A stretch of 37,064 nt of DNA from Dehalococcoidia bacterium (GTDB lineage: Bacteria; Chloroflexota; Dehalococcoidia; Tepidiformales; Tepidiformaceae). This document shows positions 21,803 to 30,385 of this stretch, piece by piece; the first letter of the stretch is position 1; each line of letters starts with the position of its first letter. Location of the stretch: contig JAJDUR010000069.1 in NCBI GenBank assembly GCA_022826585.1, positions 1-37,064 on the forward strand, read 5' to 3'. A model generated the notes under the pieces. That model was not told the DNA's origin. It ran no database searches and worked only from the letters and a program-made list of their open reading frames with translations. The position numbers and the translations under genes are program-made.

Positions 21803-22897
21803 ATGACCGATGCCACCACGACCCGTCTCTCCCCCGAGGACGTGAACACGATCCACGGCGTTGCTTCCGAGATGCAGTCGAGCGTCGAGCGCGTCATCGT
21901 GGGGAAGACCGAGGTCGTCCAGCTCGCGCTCGTCGCCCTCCTCTGCGAAGGGCACATCCTCCTCGAGGACGTGCCCGGCACCGGCAAGACCACGCTCGCC
22001 AAGGCGATCGCCCGCTCCCTCGGCTGCTCCTTCCGGCGCATCCAGTTCACCCCCGACCTCATGCCCTCCGACATCACCGGCATCCACTACTTCGACCAGA
22101 AGGAGCAGGAGTTCGCTTTCCGCGAGGGACCCCTCATCGCCCAGATCGTCCTCGCCGACGAGATCAACCGCGCCACCCCGCGCACCCAGGCCGCCCTCCT
22201 GGAGGCCATGGAGGAGCGCCAGCTCACGGTCGAGGGCGAGACGACCCTGCTGCCCCGCCCCTTCCTCGTCATCGCCACCCAGAACCCCGTCGAGCTCGAA
22301 GGCACCTTCCCCCTGCCCGAGGCCCAGCTCGACCGCTTCCTCCTGCGGCTCAACCTCGGCTACCCCGGCGAGGACGACGAGGACGAGATCCTCGCCCGCC
22401 AGGAGCACACGAACCCCCTCGACGCCCTCCAGCCCGTCGTCACCGCCGAGCGGCTCACGGAGTTGGCGGCCGCCCTCCAGCGCCTGCACGTAGACCCCGC
22501 CATCCGCCGCTACGCCGTCCGTATCGTGCGCGAGACCCGCAACGAGGCCGCCTTCGAGCTGGGCGCCAGTCCGCGCGCCAGCCTCGCTCTCTTCCGTTCC
22601 GCCCGCGCCTACGCTGCCGTCCAGGGTCGGGACTACGTCCTCCCCGACGACGTGAAGTCGATGGCGCCCCACGTCCTCCCCCACCGCGTCATCCTCTCCA
22701 CCCAGACCCGCCTCCGCGGGCGCGAGGTCGAGGATCTCATCGACGACGTGCTCGACCGCGTCCCCGTCCCCGTCGCGGACGAGCCCCTCGCCCGTTCCGC
22801 CCCTTCCCCCTCCTCCCGTCCGGAACCGACCGCGGCCTCCCGGCCGTCGCCCGCCCCGGCCCTGTCCGACGACGAGTCTCCCTGGCGCCGCCGCTGA
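21803..22897 (+). CDS. MoxR-family AAA+ ATPase
   Basis: Cytoplasmic AAA+ chaperone-like ATPase of 364 residues. Walker A is in LLEDVPGTGKTTLAKAIA (GTGKTT 59-64), Walker B is VLADEINRATPRTQAALLEAM (ADEI 118-121), sensor 1 is FLVIATQNPVELEGTFPLPEAQLDRF, and the lid domain is ASPRASLALFRSARAYAAVQGRDYVLPDDVK. MoxR ATPases mature or activate partner proteins, and usually sit beside DUF58 genes as here. A Pro/Ser-rich tail (about 325-360) follows the core. The start ATG 21803 has AGGGGG upstream. First gene of a three-gene operon. Confidence 0.95.
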   Translation: MTDATTTRLSPEDVNTIHGVASEMQSSVERVIVGKTEVVQLALVALLCEGHILLEDVPGTGKTTLAKAIARSLGCSFRRIQFTPDLMPSDITGIHYFDQKEQEFAFREGPLIAQIVLADEINRATPRTQAALLEAMEERQLTVEGETTLLPRPFLVIATQNPVELEGTFPLPEAQLDRFLLRLNLGYPGEDDEDEILARQEHTNPLDALQPVVTAERLTELAAALQRLHVDPAIRRYAVRIVRETRNEAAFELGASPRASLALFRSARAYAAVQGRDYVLPDDVKSMAPHVLPHRVILSTQTRLRGREVEDLIDDVLDRVPVPVADEPLARSAPSPSSRPEPTAASRPSPAPALSDDESPWRRR

Positions 22898-22929
22898 TGT
22901 CGCCGCCACCTGCCCGCCGGCGCTAGCCC

Positions 22930-24141
22930 ATGGTCTTCCGAGACCTCTGGCTGCTCGTGGGACCGGTCCTGATAGGCGTGGGCGCCGGCACCGGCCAGCC
23001 CATGATCACCGGCATCGGCGTCGTCGTCCTCGTTGTTGGCGCCATCAGCCGGCTGTGGGCGCGCTATCTCTTTCGGCGCGTGAGCGCCCGCGCCGACCTC
23101 AGCGAAGCCCGCGCCTTCCAGGGAGAACAGGTCGAGCTGCGCTTCGAGGTCGAGAATCGCAAGCTCCTCCCGCTCCCCTGGTTCGACCTGCGATTGACCA
23201 TCTCCGAAGAGATCGACGTCGAGGGAGAGACGCCGGCGGCTGCCTCCGCTCCGGGTCTCAACTGGCTCTCCCGTCGCGGCGCCCTCGGCTGGTACGAACG
23301 GCGGCGCTGGCGCCTACGGGTCAGCGCCGGTGAACGCGGCCAGTTCCAGATCGGCCCCACCCAGATCCAGTCGGCCGACATCCTCGGCATCTTCCCCCGT
23401 TACTGGGACGGGCCCGCGATGACGCCCTTCATCGCCTACCCGCGCGTCTTCGCCCTCGACGACCTCGGATTCCCCGCCGACCGCCCCATGGGCGAGTCGA
23501 AGGGCCGCAACCGCGTCTTCGAGGACCCCCTCCGGATCGCCGGCGTGCGCGACTACGAGCCCGGCGACCCCCTCCGCCGCATCGACTGGAAGGCGACCGC
23601 CCGCCACGGCGAGCTCCAGTCCCGCGTGTACGAGCCCTCCGCCGTCCAGCACCTCTACGTGCTTCTCAACATCGATACCCTCGAGCATTCCTGGGAGGGG
23701 TACCTGAAGGACGACCTGGAGCGGACCGTCTCCATCGCCGCCTCGCTGGCGGTCTGGGCCACGGGGCGGCGCTACGCCGTCGGCCTGCTCGCGAACGGCT
23801 CCCTCCCCAACTCCGACCGCCCCATCCACCTCGCCCCCTCCCGCGCCCGCTCCCAGCTCACCCGCATCCTCGAGACCCTGGCGGTCGTCCAGCCGCTCAC
23901 CATGGGGGACCTCGCCGGCCGCCTCCGCCGCGAGGCCGGCCGCCTCCCCCTCGGTTCCACCCTCGTCCTCGCCGCCGCCTACATCCCCGACGAGCTGGCG
24001 GAGGCCATGCGCCGCCTCCAGGACGAGGGCTACCGCGTTGCCGTCGTCGTCACCTCCGACCGCGTCGACCTCGACAAGCTCCACGGCCTCTCCGTCCGCA
24101 TCACGGGCCGCCAGTTCGAGGAAAGCGAGGCGCTCGTGTGA
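22930..24141 (+). CDS. DUF58 domain membrane protein
   Basis: A 403-residue protein with two N-terminal transmembrane helices (about 6-22 and 25-42), a beta-sandwich-like region and the DUF58 signature YEPGDPLRRIDWKATARHGE at about 215-234. This is followed by a von Willebrand-like segment (LYVLLNIDTLEH ... TLVLAAAYIPDELAEAMRRL). DUF58 proteins are the standard partners of MoxR ATPases; the shared task is thought to be metal- or complex-insertion or envelope maintenance, without a fixed reaction. It begins 32 bases after the ATPase gene and overlaps the next gene by 4 bases (GTGA). Confidence 0.9.
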   Translation: MVFRDLWLLVGPVLIGVGAGTGQPMITGIGVVVLVVGAISRLWARYLFRRVSARADLSEARAFQGEQVELRFEVENRKLLPLPWFDLRLTISEEIDVEGETPAAASAPGLNWLSRRGALGWYERRRWRLRVSAGERGQFQIGPTQIQSADILGIFPRYWDGPAMTPFIAYPRVFALDDLGFPADRPMGESKGRNRVFEDPLRIAGVRDYEPGDPLRRIDWKATARHGELQSRVYEPSAVQHLYVLLNIDTLEHSWEGYLKDDLERTVSIAASLAVWATGRRYAVGLLANGSLPNSDRPIHLAPSRARSQLTRILETLAVVQPLTMGDLAGRLRREAGRLPLGSTLVLAAAYIPDELAEAMRRLQDEGYRVAVVVTSDRVDLDKLHGLSVRITGRQFEESEALV

Positions 24142-25496
24142 TCGCTCGCGCCGCCCTCGCCCTCCTGCTCGCCTCCGAAGCGCTCGCCTTCTACACCGTG
24201 GGCGAAGTCGTCATGCGCATCTTCCCCGAGCCCGGCAACGAGCTCGTGAGCGCTCCCGGTTTCGTCCTCGTCGCCTTCGTCGCCTTCTTCGCTCCCGCGG
24301 CGCTGGACTGGTTCGCGGTCGAGGGTGGAAGGAGGGCCACGGCGATCACCGTGCTCGCCTTCCTGCTGCTCTACGGCGCTCTTCGCCTCCAGTATGGCCA
24401 CGACCTGGCCCTCTGGGACTTCGCCTGGGCTCGCGACTTCGTCGTCGAGACCGGCAAGGTGCGGGAGTGGATCGCTCCCGTGATCACGAGCGGATCCCTC
24501 CTCCTGGTCACCTGGTCGTGGGCCGCCTGGCGCTCCCGCAGCGAACTGTGGCTGGACAATGCCCCCCGCGCCCTCGTCGTCCCCTTCATCGTCGTCACCA
24601 TTGCCCTCGTCGTGACCGCGGGAAGCGAGCAGGCCGAGGTGGTCACCCGTGGCGGTGTCGTCTTCTACGGCGTGGCCCTTGCCGCCCTCGCCTGCTCCCA
24701 GCTCTCGCAGAGCGGCTCCTCGATCGGCGGCCTCCGCGGCGGGGGCATCACGACCGTCATGCTCGCCGGAACAGCCGCCTTCGCGGCCCTCGGCGTCCTC
24801 CTGGTCGGCGTTCTCCTCGAACCACTCGTCGATGCCCTCTCCACCCCGGCCCTGGCCGTCGGCAAGGCCATCGCCTGGTTCATGACGTACGTGATTTTCA
24901 TTCCGATCGCCTGGGTGATCACCAACCTGCTGGAGTTCATCCTCGGGCTGCTCGGCGGGGGCGACTCAGAGCCGCCCGAGATCCAGACTCCCGAACCACT
25001 CGCCGGAGCCGAAGCGGCGGGCGCGGACGGTGGCGGGGAGACCCTGGCCGCCCGGGTTACGAGGTACACACTGGCGGGCGGCATGATCTTCCTTGGGGTC
25101 GCGGTCGTGGCCGCGATCATCTTCATCCTCGCCATCCTTCGCCGTCGCGCCGCGGAGGCTGAACCCGAGGCGCCAGAATCCGAGCGCGCGGGCAGCCTCG
25201 GTGACGACCTGCGCGATGCCGCCCGCGGCCTCCTCCGCCGCGAACGCCGCCGCGAGCCCTCCGGCGAGGGAGCCGTCCGCCTCTACCTCGACGTGCTCGA
25301 ATCCGCCCGCAGGCAGGGCACGCCCCGTGCCGACGCCCAGACCCCGCACGAGTTCGCTCCCATCCTCACCAGTGCTTTCCACCGCGACGTGACCGACGAG
25401 ATCACCGCCGCCTTCGAGTACGCCCGCTACGCCGGCCGCCCACCCGACGAAGCCACCCTGGCCGATCTCCGGCGCCGCTGGGAGAGCCGCGACTAG
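24138..25496 (+). CDS. Multi-pass membrane protein with C-terminal DUF4129 domain
   Basis: A 452-residue protein with about seven to eight hydrophobic segments in the first 280 residues, one more at about 310-335 (YTLAGGMIFLGVAVVAAIIF), then a cytoplasmic DUF4129 region (VRLYLDVLESARRQGTPRADAQTPHEFAPIL ... FEYARYAGRPPDEATLADLRRRW). In related operons this domain follows a transglutaminase-like domain, as in the MoxR-DUF58-TgpA arrangement. I see no Cys-His-Asp transglutaminase motif here, so it is either a stripped form or a separate adaptor. The start is GTG, overlapping DUF58. The stop uses the same CTAG tetranucleotide as the convergent comB stop. Confidence 0.8.
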   Translation: MIARAALALLLASEALAFYTVGEVVMRIFPEPGNELVSAPGFVLVAFVAFFAPAALDWFAVEGGRRATAITVLAFLLLYGALRLQYGHDLALWDFAWARDFVVETGKVREWIAPVITSGSLLLVTWSWAAWRSRSELWLDNAPRALVVPFIVVTIALVVTAGSEQAEVVTRGGVVFYGVALAALACSQLSQSGSSIGGLRGGGITTVMLAGTAAFAALGVLLVGVLLEPLVDALSTPALAVGKAIAWFMTYVIFIPIAWVITNLLEFILGLLGGGDSEPPEIQTPEPLAGAEAAGADGGGETLAARVTRYTLAGGMIFLGVAVVAAIIFILAILRRRAAEAEPEAPESERAGSLGDDLRDAARGLLRRERRREPSGEGAVRLYLDVLESARRQGTPRADAQTPHEFAPILTSAFHRDVTDEITAAFEYARYAGRPPDEATLADLRRRWESRD

Positions 25497-26254
25497 CGAC
25501 CGTCCCGCAGCAGCGCCCACCCTTCCCCGTGCTCGACCACGATCGGGACACTTCCCGACGTGTCCTCGCGCGCCGCGAAGGCGATGTCCGCCTCCAGTCC
25601 GAGCGCCTTGAGGCCGCGCGCGTGGTGCGCCCCCGCGACCAGGCGTGCGCTCCGGTCGGTCCGCTGCGGGAGCCCCGGCGCGATCCAGTCCTCGTAGCCC
25701 GTCGCCTCCGCCGCCACTCCCGCCGCGTCCCCCAGCTCCAGCCCCGGGCTCTCCCGCGCGATGATCTGGACCAGGCGCGCCGCCGCCGCGAAGTCCTCCA
25801 GCGCGAACCGCTTGCCCCCCGAGTTTCCCGCGCACACGAGCGCCACCCGTTCGTGCCCCGCCGCCCACCGCGCTGCCGCCCCCGCGTTCGCGAACGCTGC
25901 TGTTGCCGCCTGCCCGCGTCCCGCCACCCCACAGATCGCGCGCGTCCCGTTCGTGGTGAACAGCACCGCTCCCTTGCCCCGCACGTCCAGCCCGGCCGCC
26001 TCCGCCGGCGAGTTCCCGTGGTCGAACCCCTCCGGGGGCAGTCCGCCGACCTCCCCGAACAGGACGCGCCCCTCCCGTCGCGCCCGCTCCCGCGCCGCCT
26101 CGATGTCGTCGACCACGAGGAGGTCCGCCAGCCCATGCTCGAACAACGTCGCAATCGTCGTCGTCGCCCGCAGCACGTCGATGACGAGGAAGGCGTCTGC
26201 CTCCATCGTCTCCGCTTCCGAGGGCAGCAGGGCCACGTCCAGCCACGTCGTCAT
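25493..26254 (-). CDS. comB: 2-phosphosulfolactate phosphatase-family protein (ComB-like)
   Basis: A 253-residue protein with ComB family motifs: DAFLVIDVLRATTTIATLFEHG, LFGEVGGLPPEGFDHGNSPAE, VLFTTNGTRAICG and VALVCAGNSGGKRFALEDF. ComB dephosphorylates 2-phospho-3-sulfolactate in coenzyme M synthesis in methanogens. In bacteria without coenzyme M the family is widespread, and its role (possibly sulfolactate metabolism) is unclear. No ComA or ComC is in this window. The three-letter symbol is therefore a family label rather than a pathway claim. It is divergent from murI and convergent with the DUF4129 gene, overlapping it by 4 bases. Confidence 0.88.
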   Translation of the reverse strand: MTTWLDVALLPSEAETMEADAFLVIDVLRATTTIATLFEHGLADLLVVDDIEAARERARREGRVLFGEVGGLPPEGFDHGNSPAEAAGLDVRGKGAVLFTTNGTRAICGVAGRGQAATAAFANAGAAARWAAGHERVALVCAGNSGGKRFALEDFAAAARLVQIIARESPGLELGDAAGVAAEATGYEDWIAPGLPQRTDRSARLVAGAHHARGLKALGLEADIAFAAREDTSGSVPIVVEHGEGWALLRDGR

Positions 26255-26331
26255 GGGCGCAGCATGCCCCGTGGACGGAGAGCGCGCACCTCCGGCAGCG
26301 GCAAGGCGGGCCAGGCCGTATGCTTGACGGG

Positions 26332-27120
26332 ATGGACCCGCGACCCGTCGGCATGTTCGATTCCGGCGTCGGCGGGCTCAGTGTTTTCCGCGAGTTCCGA
26401 CGCCTGGCCCCCCGCGAGCGCACCGTCTATTTCGCCGATACCGCCTACTTTCCCTACGGGCCCCGCGACCCCGGCGAGGTGCGCAAGCGCGCCTTCGCCA
26501 TCGCCCACCGCCTCGTCGATGCCGGCGCCAAGCTCATTGTCGTTGCCTGCAACACCGCCTCCGCGGCCGCGGTCGCCGATCTGCGCCAGCTCTTCGAGGT
26601 GCCCTTCGTCGGCATGGTGCCGGCCGTGAAGCCCGCCGCCCGTGCCTCCCGAAGCGGTCGCGTCGCCATCCTCGCCACGCCCGGCACCTTCGACGGCGAC
26701 CTCTATTCCAGCGTCGTCGACGAGTTCGGCAAGGACGCCGCCATCGACCGCGTCGTCGGCCACGACCTCGCCGAGCTCGTCGAGCTCGGCGACGTGGACA
26801 CCCCCGCCGCCCGCGAAGCCGTCCGCGCTGCCCTCGCCGGTCCGGTCGCGAACGGCGCCGACATCGTGGTGCTCGGCTGCACCCACTACGAGTTCCTCGC
26901 GCCCGCCATCAACGCCGAGTTCCCGGGCGTCTCCGTCCTCGGGACGGGCGAGCCCGTCGCGAGGCGCGCCTGCGCCCTCCTCGCCGAGCTCGACCTGGAG
27001 GCGCCTCCCGACGCCGAGGGCGCCCTCGACCTCATCGTCTCCGGAAACCGCGAGGCCTTCCTCCAGACCCTGCCGAAGCTCGGGTTCGCCCCCCGCGAGG
27101 CGGCGGAGGCGCAGTCGTGA
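26332..27120 (+). CDS. murI: Glutamate racemase
   Basis: Cofactor-independent racemase giving D-glutamate for peptidoglycan. The 262 residues include PVGMFDSGVGGLSVFREF (Asp10-Ser11), YFADTAYFPYGPRDPGEV, the first catalytic Cys73 in VVACNTASAAA and the second Cys183 with His185 in VLGCTHYEF. Length and order are normal. ATG 26332 was chosen because the family core begins right after it. An upstream ATG at 26320 would add four residues; neither has a strong ribosome-binding site. The gene supports the presence of a peptidoglycan wall. The stop overlaps pyrF by 4 bases. Confidence 0.96.
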   Translation: MDPRPVGMFDSGVGGLSVFREFRRLAPRERTVYFADTAYFPYGPRDPGEVRKRAFAIAHRLVDAGAKLIVVACNTASAAAVADLRQLFEVPFVGMVPAVKPAARASRSGRVAILATPGTFDGDLYSSVVDEFGKDAAIDRVVGHDLAELVELGDVDTPAAREAVRAALAGPVANGADIVVLGCTHYEFLAPAINAEFPGVSVLGTGEPVARRACALLAELDLEAPPDAEGALDLIVSGNREAFLQTLPKLGFAPREAAEAQS

Positions 27121-27881
27121 CCACGTACGTCGAGCGCCTCGCCCGCCGCAGCCGCGAGGTGAGCAGCTACGTCTGCGTCGGCCTCGACCCGCCCGGCGAC
27201 ACGCCCGTCGGGGAGGTCGCGGACCGCAACCGCCGCCTCATCGAGAGCACGGCGCCCTATGCCGCCTGCTTCAAGCCGAACCTCGCCTTCTACGAGCAGT
27301 TCGGCATTCCCGGCCTGCGCGCCCTCGAACAGACCCTCGAGGCCATTCCCGACGGCATCCCCGTCATCGCCGACGCCAAGCGCGGCGACATGGGCAACAC
27401 CGCCGCCGCCTACGCCCGCGCCCTCTTCGAGGTCTGGGGCTTCGACGCCGCCACGGTCAATCCTTTCCAGGGGCAGGATGCCGTGCAGCCTTTCCTCGAC
27501 TACGAGGACCGGGGTGTCTACCTCCTCTGCCGCACCTCCAATCCCGGCTCCGCCACCATCCAGAACGCCACCCTCGAGAGCGGGGTGCCCCTCTACGAGC
27601 GCCTTGCCGCCGAGATGCCCTCCTGGAGCCCGAACGTCGGCCTCGTCGTCGGTGCGACCGCCCCCGCCGAGCTCGCCCGCGTGCGGGCTCTCGCCTCCCG
27701 CGCCACCCTCCTCGTGCCGGGCGTCGGCACACAGGGCGGCGACCCCGCCGAAGTCGTGGCCGCGACCCGGGCCGAGTACGGCCTCATGGTCGTGAACGCC
27801 TCCCGCAGCATCGCCGGCGCTCCTGACCCCGGCGCCGCCGCCCGCGAGCTGCGCGACGCCCTCAACGCCCCCGCCCCGTGA
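27117..27881 (+). CDS. pyrF: Orotidine 5'-phosphate decarboxylase (class 2)
   Basis: Converts OMP to UMP, the last step of pyrimidine synthesis. The 254-residue protein carries VCVGLDPP, YAACFKPNLAFYEQFG, the catalytic DAKRGDMGNT (DAKRGD at 86-91), TVNPFQGQDAVQPFLDY and LLVPGVGTQGGD, all of the longer class 2 subgroup. The start is GTG within murI's stop (GTGA). The end overlaps the small DUF951 gene by 4 bases, so murI-pyrF-DUF951-MFS are tightly coupled. Confidence 0.96.
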   Translation: MTTYVERLARRSREVSSYVCVGLDPPGDTPVGEVADRNRRLIESTAPYAACFKPNLAFYEQFGIPGLRALEQTLEAIPDGIPVIADAKRGDMGNTAAAYARALFEVWGFDAATVNPFQGQDAVQPFLDYEDRGVYLLCRTSNPGSATIQNATLESGVPLYERLAAEMPSWSPNVGLVVGATAPAELARVRALASRATLLVPGVGTQGGDPAEVVAATRAEYGLMVVNASRSIAGAPDPGAAARELRDALNAPAP

Positions 27882-28069
27882 ACGAAGAGGTAGCCGTCGG
27901 CGACGTCTGGCGGATGCGCCGCCGCCACCCCTGCGGGAGCTGGGAGTGGCGTGTCTATCGCATCGGCGCCGACATCGGCCTGGTCTGCCTCGAGTGCGGG
28001 CGGCGCGTGATGCTCGAGCGCCGCCGCTTCGAGCAGCGGGCCAAGTCGCGCGTCTCCGCCGCCTCGTGA
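27878..28069 (+). CDS. Small DUF951 protein
   Basis: A 63-residue basic protein with the DUF951 pattern VGDVWRMRRRHPCGSWEWRV and YRIGADIGLVCLECGRRVMLERRRFE. Three conserved Cys (19, 37, 40) could bind a metal together with His17. The family is conserved in Firmicutes and Chloroflexota and is thought, from its fold and charge, to bind nucleic acid, but the function is unknown. It starts with GTG inside the pyrF stop and ends in the MFS gene start (GTGA). Confidence 0.9.
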   Translation: MNEEVAVGDVWRMRRRHPCGSWEWRVYRIGADIGLVCLECGRRVMLERRRFEQRAKSRVSAAS

Positions 28070-29433
28070 GCGCCGCTCCCGCCTGGGACGAGGTCGCCGA
28101 GCCCTCCCCGCCTTCTGCCCTCCTCCAGCAGATTCCCTTCCGCCGCCTCAGCACCTCGCGCTTCTTCGCCCGCGTCGCCCAGAACGCCCTCAACCTGGCG
28201 CTCGTCCTCCTCGTCCTCGACGCCACCGGCAAGGCGTTCTTCACCAGCCTCCTCGTCCTCGCCCTCGTCGTCCCCATGATGGTCGCCGGCGTCATCGCCG
28301 GCGTCGCCGCCGACGCCATCCCCCGGCGCCTCATCGTGGCGCTCGGCAACCTGGCGCGAGCCGCGGTCTGCGTCGCCTTCATCGTCGAACCGGGCGGAGC
28401 CGGGACGCTCTACGTGGTGGCGGTCCTCCTCGCCGTCGCCGCCCCGTTCGTCTCCGCCGCCGAGGGCGCGATCCTTCCCGCCATCGTGACGCGCGGCGAG
28501 CTGGCCCGGGCCAACGCCATCGGCCAGGCCGTCGGCGGGGCCGCCCAGATCGTCGGGTTCGCGCTCCTCACCCCCGTCGTCCTCCGCGTCTTCGAGCGTG
28601 CCGACGTGCTCTTCGGGATCGTCGCCGCGCTCTTCGTGCTCGCCGCTGTTGAGGCCGTCCGTATCGGCCCCGTGGCCCGCACCCGCGACGAGTCCGACGC
28701 CTTCCTGCCCGAACCCGACCCATCGCCCGCCGCCGCGGTCGTGGGTGGCCCTCCCGACGAGTTCGCCCCGGCTCCGCTGGAGCGCGCCTCCTGGTGGCAG
28801 ACCGGGTGGCGGGCCATGCGCCGCGACCCCATCGTCTTCAAGGCCGCCGTCGAGCTCACCCTCATCACGATGATGCTGATCATCCTCGGGGGGCTCATCC
28901 CGACCTACATCCGTGACGTCCTCGGCCTCCCCTTCGAGATCGGCGCACTCGTCTTCACGCCGGCGGCCCTCGGCGTGGTGGTGGGACTGCGCATCGCCGG
29001 TCCCCTCGCCCATCGCGTCCCGCACGGGCTCCTCAGCTCCGCCGGTTTCGCCATCTTCACGGGACTCTTGCTGGCTCTCGCCTTCGTCAACGAGGAGGCT
29101 TCTTTCCTCGCGGGCTACGGTGCCTTCGTCTGGCTCAACGACGTTCACCTGGGGGACTTCGACGGCGGAACCCTGCTCGCCATGCTCATCGTGCTCCCCC
29201 TCGGATTCGCCTACGCCATCGTCGGCGTCGCCGCCCAGACCGTGCTGAACGACCGCGTTCCCCTCGCCCTCCAGGGCCGCGTCGTCGCGACCCAGGGCGC
29301 GATGGCCGCCCTCGCCGCCTCCCTCCCCGTCCTCGGTGCCGGCGCCCTTGGAGACTGGGTAGGGGTGCAGCCCGTCATGGCCATCCTCGCCGTCAGCATC
29401 GCCGCCGCAACGGTCGTCAACCTGCGTTCCTGA
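28066..29433 (+). CDS. Major facilitator superfamily transporter
   Basis: A 455-residue membrane protein with about 11-12 transmembrane helices in two halves separated by a polar loop of about 60 residues (IGPVARTRDESDAFLPEPDPSP ... WWQTGWRAMRRDP). After the first helices come AGVIAGVAADAIPRRLIVALGN (the MFS loop 2-3 pattern with Asp-Arg-Arg) and GAILPAIVTRGELARANAIGQA, typical of the EntS/drug-efflux-like MFS group. Substrate unknown. The GTG at 28066 was chosen, since it is fused to the DUF951 stop and the reading further upstream is antisense-like sequence inside that gene. Confidence 0.85.
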   Translation: MSAAPAWDEVAEPSPPSALLQQIPFRRLSTSRFFARVAQNALNLALVLLVLDATGKAFFTSLLVLALVVPMMVAGVIAGVAADAIPRRLIVALGNLARAAVCVAFIVEPGGAGTLYVVAVLLAVAAPFVSAAEGAILPAIVTRGELARANAIGQAVGGAAQIVGFALLTPVVLRVFERADVLFGIVAALFVLAAVEAVRIGPVARTRDESDAFLPEPDPSPAAAVVGGPPDEFAPAPLERASWWQTGWRAMRRDPIVFKAAVELTLITMMLIILGGLIPTYIRDVLGLPFEIGALVFTPAALGVVVGLRIAGPLAHRVPHGLLSSAGFAIFTGLLLALAFVNEEASFLAGYGAFVWLNDVHLGDFDGGTLLAMLIVLPLGFAYAIVGVAAQTVLNDRVPLALQGRVVATQGAMAALAASLPVLGAGALGDWVGVQPVMAILAVSIAAATVVNLRS

Positions 29434-29445
29434 ACGGCCGGCGTC

Positions 29446-29475
29446 TTGCCGCCTCTCCTCGCCTCCTCCTATCAT
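29446..29475 (+). promoter_or_regulatory. Candidate promoter of the DUF151 gene
   Basis: TTGCCG (29446-29451), 18-base spacer, TATCAT (29470-29475). It lies about 40 bases before the start codon and directly after the MFS gene. Confidence 0.45.
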
Positions 29476-29515
29476 CGACCCGATCGAGCCGGATACTGCC
29501 GGCGGGGGGTGGGCC

Positions 29516-30049
29516 ATGCGCGAGATGAGCATCGAGAGCATCCGTCTGTCCCTCAACAGCTACCAGCGCATCGCCATCCTTCGCGAGAAGGACACCGATC
29601 GCTACCTCACGATCTGGATCGGGCCCTACGAGGCCGAGAGCATCTCCCTCCGCCTCCACGACGTCACCCCACCCCGGCCCCAGACCCACGACCTGCTCTG
29701 CAACGTCATCGAGCAGCTCGGCGGGAAGGTCCAGCACATCCTCCTGAACGACCTCGCCCGCGATACCTACTACGCCCGCATCGTCCTCGACGTGAATGGC
29801 GACGCCGTCGAGATCGACTCCCGCCCCTCCGATGCCATCTCCCTCGCCGTCCGCACCGGCGCGCCCATCTATGCGGAGGAGGCCGTCCTCGACCAGGGCG
29901 GCGAGATCATCCGCGACGGCGACATGGACGAGAGCGTCGAGCGCGAGCCGGAGAAGCCCGTCGACCCGGCCGAATTGGAGCGGCTGGGCCCGTTCAAGGA
30001 CTTCATCGAAGGGCTCGATCTGAGCGGGATCGACGATCCGCAGGGGTAG
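29516..30049 (+). CDS. DUF151 / bifunctional nuclease-domain protein
   Basis: A 177-residue protein with a full DUF151 domain: MSIESIRLSLNSYQRIAILRE, RYLTIWIGPYEAESISLRL, THDLLCNVIEQLGGKVQHILLNDLARDTYYARIVL and the very conserved EIDSRPSDAISLAVRTGAPIYAEEAVL. Some members show DNase and RNase activity in plants; in bacteria the role is unproven. An acidic 40-residue tail (DMDESVEREPEKPVDPAELERLG) is typical of actinobacterial and Chloroflexota versions. It is a single-gene unit before the ATP synthase operon. Confidence 0.9.
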   Translation: MREMSIESIRLSLNSYQRIAILREKDTDRYLTIWIGPYEAESISLRLHDVTPPRPQTHDLLCNVIEQLGGKVQHILLNDLARDTYYARIVLDVNGDAVEIDSRPSDAISLAVRTGAPIYAEEAVLDQGGEIIRDGDMDESVEREPEKPVDPAELERLGPFKDFIEGLDLSGIDDPQG

Positions 30050-30073
30050 CCGGGTAGTGGGCCCCGTCGCCGC

Positions 30074-30103
30074 TTGCGCATCTCTTCACAATCACCCTAT
30101 GAT
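30074..30103 (+). promoter_or_regulatory. Candidate promoter of the ATP synthase operon
   Basis: TTGCGC (30074-30079), 18-base spacer, TATGAT (30098-30103; five of six consensus bases), 21 bases before the first start codon. Confidence 0.45.
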
Positions 30104-30124
30104 CCCCGCGGTTTGAGCGCGGTC

Positions 30125-30385
30125 ATGGCGAAGCCTGAGCGTGGCGGCTGGATAGCGCCCACCGCCTACCTCATGGGGGCAGGCTGGTATTTCGCCACCT
30201 GCATTGTCGTCGGAATCGTGCTCGGCCTCTGGCTCGATGACCTTACCGGGCTTGAGCCGCTCTTCATCCTCCTGGGGATTGTCCTCGGGCTGACTCTGGC
30301 CATCGGTGGCGGAATCCGCATGCTTCTCCCCTTCATGAAACGCTTCGGCGGCGGCGCCAACGGCGCCCCTGGTGACGGCCAGTGA
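30125..30385 (+). CDS. atpZ: AtpZ/AtpI-like small membrane protein
   Basis: An 86-residue protein with two transmembrane helices (about 16-37 and 45-68). It belongs to the AtpZ/ATP synthase protein I group, whose members help c-ring assembly or carry ions for the synthase. Seen features are YLMGAGWYFATCIVVGIVLGLWLDDLTG and LFILLGIVLGLTLAIGGGIRML. The ATG at 30125 was chosen over a GTG/ATG-extended reading because the family N-terminus begins here; the ribosome-binding site is weak. The stop overlaps atpB by 4 bases (GTGA). Confidence 0.82.
   Translation: MAKPERGGWIAPTAYLMGAGWYFATCIVVGIVLGLWLDDLTGLEPLFILLGIVLGLTLAIGGGIRMLLPFMKRFGGGANGAPGDGQ

Noticed and set aside
27955-29556. 533-residue minus-strand open frame over the MFS gene
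   Set aside because: Highly charged Glu/Asp/Gly composition typical of antisense to a hydrophobic membrane protein gene.
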